42,460 bases of DNA from Planctomycetaceae bacterium (GTDB taxonomy: Bacteria; Planctomycetota; Planctomycetia; Pirellulales; Pirellulaceae), in the NCBI GenBank assembly GCA_002685655.1, contig NYXM01000060.1, forward strand, positions 1-42,460. Direction: 5' to 3'. The translations under genes and the position numbers were made by a program. Every line of letters starts with the position of its first letter. The stretch's first letter is position 1. Of this stretch, positions 19,301 to 31,300 are shown piece by piece. The notes below the pieces were generated by a model. It was not told the DNA's origin, made no database searches, and was given only the letters and a program-made list of their open reading frames with translations.

Positions 19301-22300
19301 CGTCTCCCGAGCCGGTTGGTGCCAATGATCCGCCGACGCCGTACAGCGTGTTGTTGACGATGCGTCCAAACGGCACCGAGCCAACCTGTTCGCCAGTGGG
19401 GCGCGTCTCGCCGCTAAACCGAATCGCACCGACCTGGTTGCCAAACAGGATGTTGTTTTCGATCACGGCACCGGTCGCCAGATTGTCCGTGTTCAGCTCG
19501 AACAAGTTGCGAACGGGGCCCATGTGCGGTGTCGAGTTCAGTTCACCATCGCTGTTGGTACCACCGTCGCGCGATCCTGCATCGGCCACAATTCCGAAAC
19601 TCTCGGAATTGGAGATGCGGTTTGAGTGAATCAGAACCTGTCCCTGATCGCGGGCCTGGTTCGAGTCGCCCGTGTCATCGAACAGCAAGAAGTCTGCTCG
19701 GCTGGCGGCACCAAACGTGATCTCGATCTGATAAAAGCCCGTCTGGCCGTTGTTGCCACTGGCTTCAACATTGGGGTCGTAGAAAGAATTATTGAAGGCA
19801 CTGACGCCAACAAAATAATCTCCCGTCGCTTGGGCAACAAACTCCAGGAATGGATCCAAGCGAACAAACTCACCGGGAGCTTGATCGTCATCGCTGAACG
19901 CCAGTTCCAATCCATTGCTGTTGAATACCCGCAACGCCGAATCCAGTTCCGATCCAATCTCGTCAGCGTCGACATCGATCCGAATTGTCTCGCCACGTTC
20001 GAGCTGAAGGTGGAACAAGTCGACATCGAGGCCGGTCTTGAGTGGGAAGCCGGGGTTGTCACCGATGAAACCGGATCCCAAGAACGATGGCGAGTTCTGA
20101 CCGACAATGTTCGTCGGCGTGGCTTCGCTCAACATGTCGTTGGTCTCGGTCACATTGAAGCTGTGAATTGAAAGATGAGCCGGGCCAAACAGGTTGACTC
20201 GGGCCGACGTGCTGATCGTGGGATTCCCGTTGCCAACAATCGTTCCATCACCAAGCACCGCCGACACTCCCGGCAGGACGGCTTGAACTTCGGATCCGTT
20301 GATAGCGTCCCGCACCGTACGTGCCACAACGTAATCTGGAGACGATGGACTGAAGGGAATCACCTGGTGGCCGCTCACGATACCGTTGTTGGCGGTGACA
20401 TCTTCGTATTCAAAATCCACGGTGTTGATACCGTCGCTGATCACAAACGTCTGACCATCAAAGATGTGCGAACCCGGCTGCGCGAGAAGTGTGATGCCTT
20501 GCGAGAGTCGGTCGTTCGTATCAAAACTGCGGATCAATGGTGTGCCGAAATCAGTTGCTTTGCGTACTTCAAGCTGATAGGGGCCTTGAAAAATCTGGTT
20601 AGTAGCCCGCAGAGGATTTGCCACGAAGTTGCTGTTGGTGGTAGCAGACGTCGCCATTTCTCCGCGTTCCGCAAAGCCGATGATAAGGTCGTCGATGTAG
20701 AGGCCTTCGTGTTGATTGTCGACGCCTCGCAGCCCCGGATTTGAATCGTTGAAGACACCAAACGCGTCGCCCTGCAAGTGACCGTCGTACCCCAACGGTC
20801 CCGGGTCATTGACGCTGTGGCCGATGATGCGAATCAAATCGTCATCTTGTTTGACGACGTCGACGATTTGGAATAACTCCAAGGGAGCACCGCCCAACTG
20901 AAAGACACCTGCGATGGGTACATTGAAGTCCACGTCAGTCGGGAAGCCCGTCGTATGCACTAATCGAACACGTCGTGCGTCAATCGAATTGATCGTCGCA
21001 CTAACGTCCAACTGAATTGCAAGATTGGGTGCCGTCGTATTGATCGCGGTCCGTACGGCGCTCGCCATGTCGCTGGCAGTGAAGGCGGCCGACGGCGCGA
21101 ATGACACGGGCACGTGTGGGATCTGACCGCCGCCCACACCGACAGGTGTGAACGCTAGACCGATCTGCCCCAGATTGACAGTGCCTGTCGTGTTCAAGAT
21201 GTGGTCTGGCGTGGCACCCAAGTCGATCACGCCGTCTGCCAATACGCGTGGGAAGAGACTCAGACTAGCACCTTCCAGCGACGCCTTGATCGCAGCCGCC
21301 AATTCGCTTTGTGTGTCATCGAACGTGAAACCAACCAGTTGATTGTCTGGATTGTTATCCAGATCGTTATCAACAAATACGCCATCGTTATCAAATTCAA
21401 AGATCGTGGCGTTACCGTTCAAACTGATCGTAAATGTCTCGCCATCGGCGATGGGACCACCCACGCCCGACTGCGTCAAGCTAACGATCGAATCGCTGTC
21501 CAGACGCAAGTTCGCGTCACCGCCAAGGTGGATTTCACCGTCGCCAAGATTCCTCGGCGAGATCCCCAGGCCAGTCATGCCCAGGCCGGCGACATTCAGC
21601 TGGGTGATGATCTCACCCGCCAATTGACCGATGGTGCTGTCGTCGTTGAACACGAGTCGTGTGTTACCAGGCTGCGAACTGACGTCATTGTCAAATTCAA
21701 AGCGAACCACTTCGATGCCGTTGGTGACGAGGAACACATCGCCATCGAGAATCGTGCCAACCTGACCGGTTTGATTCAAGTGCGTTCCATCCGTATTCAC
21801 AATGTGACCGGCACTACCACCCAAGTGAACTCGCGCGGAACCGTCCAGAAGAACCGGTAGCAGATCGAGGCCGGGTACACCGGCAACCGCATCGATGATC
21901 GCCTGACCAATCTGAGCTTGCGTTTGATTGATGTTGAAAGGAATCTCGACAGTGCCTGCACCAATCGTGGCGTCACTATTGAATTCAAATATCACCGTCA
22001 GGCCATCGGAGGTGATTTCGAACGTCTCGCCTTCCATGATGCCGACACCACCAGCCAGGGGCGCTTGAATCGAGAATGGACCAGTTCGCGTCAAACTGGT
22101 CGTCGCCGGAAGTGCAACCACACCGCGCGTGCCGCCCAAATCGACGTTGCCGGCGCCGCCAAGTTTCGTCGGGAACAGCTTCAGTGTCGCCGACGCCAGA
22201 TCGATTTGATCCCGCACGGCCATCGCGATGTCGTCTGCCGAATCCAACACCGTGAAGAAAATCAGGTTGTTGTCCGGTGCGCCGTCGCCGTCGGCATCCT

Positions 22301-25300
22301 GGAACATACCGTTGTTTTCGAACTCGAAAACCTCGGTGCCAAAGCCAGCCAAGCTGATCGAGAACGTTTCACCATCCACAATACCACCCGTTGCACCACC
22401 AGCCAGCGGGGCGTGCAACGTGAGTCGCTCGGACAAGTGCAAGGACAAGGTTTCTGGGGTTTCGATCGCAATCGGTGGCGTCGTGCCCGGTTCGGGTAGG
22501 ACGAGGCTCACGTTGTTTCCGTCGCTGATCCGAATTTCCGCTCGAGGCGTCCCGGCGACGAACACCCGGTCGCCGTTTGCCAGCACGCGGGTATTCGCGC
22601 GATCGATTCCCAGGTCGGTCGCCAACACGGCGGAGATGCTGCGAATCGCGTTGACCAGCGCCTGGGCCACCTGACCCTGCGAACTGTTCGTGGAAATCGG
22701 GACACGAACGTTGCCGGGGGTCACAGGACCATTCTTGTCGAATTCAAAAACGACACGGTCGGTACCGTGCCGAATTTCAATCGTCGCTCCGTCTTGTACA
22801 CCGCCCGCCACAACATCACCGCCCGCCGTCGGAATATCCAACAGGAACGGCGTCGACGGTCCTTGGGACAACGTGCTGCCTGGGCTGATGACCAAATCCA
22901 CATCGCTCAGTCCACCGAGCCGAACCAGACCGCCGGGCATGGCAAGCGGGTTGATCCCAAGCACGCCACTGACGGGCGACGCGTTGATGGCGGCCACGAT
23001 TTCCTTCGCAATGCCCAGCGGCGTGCTGGCTTCCTCGATCCGTGTGCCGCCGCTCTGCGGAATGCGCACGTTGCCTGAGCGAATCGTAGGAACTTGATCT
23101 TTGTCGAATTCAAACGTGACGCTGACAGATCCGTTGGTCAACGTAAAGTAATCGCCGTCTTTGATGCCTTGCGGATCCGGCTGATTCGCATCCGGAATCG
23201 ATTTGCCGCCATCGGTGGGCACTTTCAGAAGGAATCCGCTATCAAACTCAAAGGTGACTGGGGCGTGAATGCCGTCGCCAATAACGAACGTATCGCCGTC
23301 ATAGACGCCCAGCCCGTTCTGGGCCACCAGGGTCTTGTTGTGGAACTGATTCTCCAAGACCGGATCGAGCGCATTGGCCACGTCCACGCGCGACATATCC
23401 GAATGGACTGGCAGGGGAACGTTGCCCGCCGAGACGCCGATGGTGCCGTCGAGTGTGAGTGCCGAGTTGGCTCCCAGGCCGAGCGTGACGTTTGCGGCAC
23501 CGCTCAGATTCACACGGTTTCCGTCCAAATTCGCGTCCGAACCCAAGTGAGGAATCACGGTCGGGTTGTTCATCGCAAATGGATCGAATGCCAAGCGAAT
23601 CGCCTGGGCAATGCGCTGGGCAACGTCAGCCGGAGTCTGCTGATCTTGGACGAAGACAGGCGTGAAGTCTTGGACCTCGAGCGGAGAAAGTCGTGGATTG
23701 AATGCAATATTCGTTCCCGCGACCTGGACTAGCGTGTCGGCCACCGTGACGGACGTAATGCTACCGCTCAACGGCGAATTCAAAATCGATTTGGCAATCC
23801 GCGCTGCCAATGTCTGCGCCGTGTCAATCACGGTCAAGTCGATGATCTGGTTGGTGCTGTTTGGATCCGGCGCGCCGACCTGCAAGACACTCGGTGTGGT
23901 CGCAAAGTCAATGATCACGTCCTTACCGAGCGTGCCTCCCAGGAAGATCGAGCCGCTGCCCATGTGCATCGGAGTGAGTCCGATGTTGGCAGCAATCACG
24001 TCGGCAACGATCGCGTCGGCGATCTCCTCTTTGGAATCCAGTGTCGCGAAACTGATTGGGCGATGCCCCATACCGACGCTGCCAGTGCTGTTGAATTCGA
24101 AGGTGATCGGCGGGCTCGAGCCCTCAGAAATGGTGAAGGTCTCACCATCGGTCATCGACGATCCACCGCCTTCGGGTACTTGCATCGTGAAGGCAGGAAG
24201 AATTGACTGTGCCAAGAGTGTGTTGGTCGTGTCCACCGTATGGCTCAGTTGACCGCCAAACTGAATCAGACCGTTGCCCAGTCCCGTCGGCGTCACGAGG
24301 CTCCCCTGTTGTGCCTGAACCGCGGCCACGATTCGATTCACAATGTCCGCTTGCGTACGAGGCGTTACCGTTTGACCCAAGTTGATCGAGCCGCCCGCGT
24401 TCAATGTGTGCTGTGGAGTGGTGCCACCGAGCACCACCGTGCCACCCATCAAATTGACTGGCGTCAGTCCCAGGTTTTGGCCGGCGACTGCGGTCACGAT
24501 CCGATCGCTGATCTGGTCTTGAGTAATGGTCAAGACGCTCAATCCTAAGAACTGCGTTCCGAACACATCGACGGAATGGAACGCGGTCGTGCCGTCCAAA
24601 ACGATTTGACCGTTGCCAATGTCATTCGCTGTCAGACCCAAGCCAGCACCGTCGATCGCTTGCGTGATCGACGCGACCATGTCGCTTTGAGTGCTAAACG
24701 AGTCGAAGACGATCCGGACGTTATCTGGATTACCGTCGGCAGGGTTGATGTCGACGAATACACCGTTACTATCAAACTCGAACGTCACGACATTGGGTGG
24801 ATTGATTCCGTCGTCAAACGTAATGGCGAACGTCTCACCATCGGCGATGCCACCGGTCCGACCGCCTTCCACGGGAACCTGCAAAACAAAGCTATCACGA
24901 ATGTTGATGACCACGTTGGCGGGATCGGCGATTCCGTTGGAATCAAACTCGAACGTGATCGTCGACGCGCCATCGCTGACCACAAACCGATCGCCATCGG
25001 CGATCCGATTGATTCCGGCTTGGGTCGGAACCAGCAGCGTCAGGTCGTCTGTGATGTTGATGGCTTGATTGCCGATGATGACAACATCGTCTTTATCGAA
25101 TTCGTATGTGATCGGAGGGTTCACGCCCGTGCCATCGTCGACAACAAATGTATCACCGTCTGCGATTCCACCATTCAGTTCGTCAGCACCCACCGCTGGA
25201 ATCTGAACCACGAATCCGGTATCGAATTCAAACGACACGGTCGACGTACCGTCAGTCAAATCGAAGACGTCGCCATCGATAAACCGTTGGCCGTCCTTGA

Positions 25301-28300
25301 CGACGATATTCGGGGGGAAGTTCTGGCTATCGACAAAGCGGAAGAGTTGAGTATTACCTTGATCATCCGTGATTTCAAAGGTCTCACCGGTCGGGAAATT
25401 GGGATCGCCTTGTACCGGGATCTGAGCTCCCGTAGGTGTCACCACGGTAAAACCGGACTCGACTTCGAAGACTTGAGAGTCGATCTGGAACGTTTGACCG
25501 TCGCGCAAATAAACACCGCCCACGGTTCGCAATTCAGAACCGGTGGTGTTTCGTTCGCTGAGCGCGATGTCACCGACATTCATGTCACCGGCGGTGGTGA
25601 AATCGAATCGCAATCGTAGGTTGTCGCGGCCGGCGAAAGCATCGAGTGGCACACGAACTTGGCGCCAATCGGCTCCCGGCGTGACGCGAAAGTCAAAAAC
25701 CGGTTGAACGTCAAATGGCGAAAACACGTCACCGGGTACGCCCGTTCGTTCATACGGCCGGTTGCTCGAGTCAACATTGTTGGTCGTCAGCAATTGCCAA
25801 TCACCAATGTTGTCCGCAATAAAGACGCGGAAGGAGTCGCGCATATCGGGCAGGCCGGTGACTGGCCCGTTGACCTGTTCGGTCTCTAGGAAATAGTTGA
25901 AGTACAAGACAGGCCGGTCGGCTGCAGAATAGCTCGACAGGTCGAACTCGTTGCTGACCACCGAACCATGGGCACCGCCAGCGAAGTCGAACGTTCGCGG
26001 CACACCGTTTACATTACCCAAGCCAAAGGCCAAGCTGCTGCCACCTGGGATGCGAGGTGGTAGACGGCTACCGTCAAAGGTTGGATTGATTCCATGTCCA
26101 AGGGCGTTTTGTTGTTCGTCCACCAAGATCGGCGCGCCGGGTAAAGCCGCCAGACCCAGACGAACGTCCATATCCGTAGCTGCGCGAACCACCGGATTCG
26201 GAGGCGTGAAATGGAACAGGTTAGTGTCCAACGAGGAGAAACCCAGGCCGTGGGCGCGTGAAACGCCTGTCGGAGCGCTGGTGGCACCATCCAGGAAGAT
26301 CGGCTGCAGCGAAACATCACTCCGGTCTTGTGGGGCCAGACCTTGAATGATCGTGTTGACGGCCACCGTCGCATTGCCGTTTAAGCCGCCGCCGTCGATC
26401 AGGAACTCAGGAACGTTTTCCTGGGCAAACTGGCCCCTAAACTCGATGCGCCAATTTGACGAACGGCCCTGCGGTGTGAGGAAAATATCGCCGGGATCAA
26501 TGCCTCTGAGTCCCTCCAAGGCGGCCTGCACCTGGGCACCACTCACGAGGGCATTGTTGTTATTCGGATCACGATACAGAATCGGCGAAGTGGTTTCGCC
26601 ACGCCAACTAATCGTGAACGTGCCGTCAATCGCCCCCGCGATCGCAAGCCGTTGAACCTCATTTCGACCTTGGATGATATTCTGGGTTGGAGTATTGAAG
26701 GCGTACAGCCGTCCGTTCACGTCGATGGAAAACAGCATGTTCGAGTAGCGACCACCTTCGACATTGTCGGGAGCCGCCGTAAGAGCCGCGAACTGGATCC
26801 CCACAAGATCGTTGGCGGAACTATCGATATAGACTGCCGTGGCATTCGCACTAGCGGGGTTCACGACACGATAAAAACCGCCCTGGTCGCTGACCGCGAA
26901 CATTTCGCCGTTGTGAATCGTCAAACCAGTAATCGAACCACCCGGACCTTCACCAGCGGTAATGATCGGGGGATCGGCAAACACGCGACCTTTGTTCAGA
27001 CGGACGAATTGATCCGTCCGCGTGGCAACCACGTCTGGGCCAAGGGATGTGTTGATTGCCGTGGCAATTCGTGTTGCAACATTGGGAGCAGCCGAATTGC
27101 CAGCGCCGGACAGATCGCTCGCCAACGCAAAAATCGGTTCGTTGCCAGGGGACACGCCAGGTGCACTGCCCGCATCAACCCACATCTGCGTTGAACTGCC
27201 ATTGGGTTGCGTGACCAGCATACCTCGGAAATCAATACTTGTCGCACCATGGAAATTGATGCGGTTGAACCGACCGCCAGCCGTATATTGCGGATGCGCG
27301 CTAACGCGTTGCGCCACTGCCTGGGCAATCAAATCTGCCGTCGCTGAAGGTGGCGCGGCGATCTCTTCGACCGGAATCTGATCCGTCACTTGCAAGCGAT
27401 TCAGCGGTGTGGTCGCGTTTGGCAGATAGCTGATACCTCGCCCATTGACAATGACCAGATCGTCGACCTGTTGCGCAGTCGCTTCCAGACTGAACAGGCT
27501 GAAGACAACCGAACTCTCAGTCCCCTTGGTAAAGCCCTGCTGGACGTTGACAAAGTTGACGTTTTGGGCGGCCGCCTGGAGAAAATTCAGGGCATTCTGA
27601 TTCGCCGAGGTGGGTGGAATTGGAACTTGCGAGGTATTGCCGCCTATGACGACCGTAGCTATCCCGCCGCGAACAAAGGGCACACGGATGTTGCCGGGCC
27701 GAACGCCCAGCACACCCGGAGGTGGCGCGATGCTGACGGTTCCCGGAGGCGCGTTGAGCGACGTTTCATCGTCGTATTCGAAGGTCAGTAAGGTACCGTT
27801 GTCGTTAACGACTTCGATCTGACCGTCAACCAACAGGTTGCCGGCGGGGACAGGAATCGTCAGGGCGGCGGCACTGGCAGTCTGGATGCTCGCCACAATG
27901 TTGGTGGCAACTTGCACGCCAGTAAAGCTGGATGCAGGAATAAAGTCCACCGCCGAATGCAACGGCATTTGGGAAACCCCGGGGGATCCGGACTGTGTCA
28001 ACGCTGGACCCGGCGTGATGAGTGTATGATTTGGCGACCCACCGGGATTGCTTTGACCACCGATGTGAACGTCACCGTTACCGATGGCAGAAGGGCTGAG
28101 TCCCAATCCGACACCCGCCACCGTTGTCGCGACTAACTGCGCAATTTGGTCGGCCGTGTCAGCGGGTGAAAACGGAATCCGCACGCCCACGGCGTTGCCT
28201 GGGAATGGATCTGAGTCGAATTCAAAGACCCGCGTAAATGTGCCGTTGCTAATCGAAAACGTCTCGCCATCCGCCACGCCCTGAGCCACGCCGGTCAACG

Positions 28301-31300
28301 TAAGATTCGGGGCACCACTGATATCTACATTATTGGCACCCGTGCTGCCAAGATGAACATCCCCGCTGCCCTGATTGCTGGGGAATAGGTTCAGGTTAGC
28401 GTTTACTAGCTCCGTCACGATTGCATCCGCAATCTGATCCTGCGTGTTGCCAAGCGTAAACGGAATCTGCGTATTGAGCGCACCGAAACTGTTGTTACTG
28501 TCAAACTCGAACGTGACGCTGGTCACAGTTCCCATGCCGTCGTCAAATTCGACCAGGAACGTCTCACCATCCACGATGTCCCGACCACCTCGGCCAGGAA
28601 CCATGATCCGGAACGTTTCGGGAATATTCAGCGTGAAGCCGCTCTCGAATTCAAACGTCACTGGCGAACCACCCGTGCTGGCCGTATCCAAGCGGAATGT
28701 GTCGCCATCTCTGATCTTGGAACCATCTAGAGCTTGCAGAATAGGTGCTTCCAACAAATCGGCTTCAACTCGAACTCCCAGTGTTGACACCCCGTTGCCT
28801 GGGTTTCGCCGTTTGGCGCTACCAGTGCTGACCTGCGCCGCCACGGCAGAATTACCGCCGGTCGAGTCGACCAGGCTGATCCGGTCACCACGAGGACTGA
28901 CCGAAGCCGTCACGCCAATAGGCGTCGCACCAGTATTGGCAAGGTTGATGGTCGCCACCAGTTTGTTGGCCAGCGTCAACGAGTTGTCCTGGAGTGCGTA
29001 CAGCACGGGGGTATTGCCGCCGCCAATGTTCATGACGTCAAGCGTGAATTCGAAGTTGCCTACATTGACACCGGCGCGGTTCAGCGAGACGACGGTGCCG
29101 TCACGGAGATCGACTCCGCTGGGATTCACCGCAATCACGGGACCCGTGTCCAACTGGAAGATATCGTCATCCAGTTGAAAGAAGTTGCCGTCGCGAATTG
29201 CCAGGGCGTTGTTTCCATCGATCAGTTGGACGGCCTCGAAACCAAAATCAAATTCGAATTCGACTGATTGCGCTCCGTCTTCGACTGTAAGGGTCGTGCC
29301 GTCTTTAATGTTGAATCCGTTGTCGCTCGGTCGTGTCGGCACGGTGGCATCCACCGCCTCGATCCTGGGACTCGTCAGCAATTCACCCCGTTCACGAATC
29401 TGCGTTCCCGCGCCTTCATAGCGGACTTCAGGAATCTGTGGGTCATCGACCCGGTTAGGTTGTGGCGAACTGAGTCCCAAACCAAAGTTGGGACTTTGAG
29501 GATCACCGATGAACTGATAGAGGATGTTGTCAAAAATCTCGACACCGGGTGCCTGGCTGCGGTTCTGAAAACCGCGATCACCGACGCCAAAGAGTTCACC
29601 TAGTCCGATGGGGCCAAAGCCCAGTGCGTTGATTTGGATACCGTCGCCGATTCGCGTCGTTGGACACGGGTTGGTCTGGATCGATGCGGCCGGATCCATC
29701 GGATCTCTTTGGTACGTCAGGATCCCGTCGTCGTTGATCAGGGTCGCTGCCCCCGTTCCCGTATTGATCCGCAGGAAGTTCCCCGAATTGGCGTCAAACG
29801 GTGCACACGGCACGGGTTCGTCCAGCCCTTGCGAAAACGTAAACAGGTCGCCATTGGGATGGAATGCAATGTCGCGCGTATCGAAGTTGAAATCACCGAC
29901 GGTTGTTTCTCGTTGTCCTGTGAAGGGATCAACAGTTACCAGGTTGGTGCGATGGACAGCCGCGGCGTTGATGGCTTGGTAATCCTGGCTCACAAACAGC
30001 GCAACGTCGCCCAGGTTAAAGGACACTTCACTGTTGGCATCGATCAGAATCGGGACCTGTGGTGGATCGAAAGTGGAGGGAAGACCGTCGTCGATCTGCG
30101 GCGAAGGAAATCCAATGTGATCTTCTGCAATGCGTTGCAGCGAGTTGATCGGCTCTAGACGCAGGTCGGGATTGAGCGGATTGACGAGAAAGAATTGTTC
30201 CAGTTCACGCGGCATTTGCGCGTCCGAAGTTACCGCCACATAGTAGTCGCCGGGCGACAGTTCGACCCCGCCAATGTACGGATCCGAGGCACCCACCGAA
30301 CCGCGCGACAGGTCGTCGATGTCCGATGTGCCGACGTTGCCCGGCCGATCTTCCGCGACATTCGCTTCACGGCTGGTCAAGATCAGGCTGCCCGTGTCAT
30401 CGAACACGGAAATAATCATATTGGCACGGGCCAATCCGTCCGCATAGTCAAGGTCAAAGACAGTTTCAAACGAGGTGGGACTGACCACGGTATCTTCGAA
30501 GTCCACCTCAAACCGGAAGAAGTCGACATCGGCGCTGTTGGATAACACACCGGCGATTCCCAGGGTCGCCCGGTCAACGGCCACCAAGTTGCCAATGTTC
30601 TGGGCGTTCCCGTTCGGCCCACCAGTGCCGTTGGCCGAGCTATCTTCGCTGATTTCGCCCAACAGCGGCGAATGTCCCGGCTGGCCCAGAAGTTGAATGC
30701 CGTTTTCCGCATAAGAAATATTCGCATAGCGGACAGTTGAACCCGGCACTTCATCCGTTTCCTGCAAACGAATCTGCATCTGGTACGCGCCTGATGTCAG
30801 TCCGGCATCCAGGTTGTTCAGGTCCTGACTATTGCTACGAATACGGACGTGATACGTATTAGTCGTGCTCGTTGGGCCGGGCAGAATAACTCGCATCCCA
30901 GCGTCTCGCGGGTTGATGGACCAATTGTCCACACCGGCAAACGGCGGCGTCTTCTGCATCAGGCGACCGACGCCGAGCAAAAGCGTTGGATCTGCAAGCT
31001 CGCTTGGGCTCAACGTCGCACGCTTGTCGGGAGCCAGTGCATTGTTCGGGTTGTTGGCTTCGTCAAACGAGTTGGTCGACTGTGCCAGGACAACGCCGTT
31101 GCTATCCAATAATTCAACGACGGAGTCCAACGAGAATGTCGTGCGGTCGATATCGAACCAGACTTCCGTGCCGGCGTCTGCGGTAAAGCTGTACACGTCG
31201 TAGTCACGCCGATCGTTCAAGAATCCTTGGATCTCGAAGCCCAGCCGACGATTCTCGTCACTGTTCTTTTCACCCGGGGCCAATTGGCCCAGGAACTGCG

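Noticed and set aside
13260..29350. The arrays as CRISPR-like or DNA-level tandem repeats
   Set aside because: The repeats are visible at protein level only. DNA copies are strongly diverged, there are no constant spacers, and the reading frame is kept throughout.
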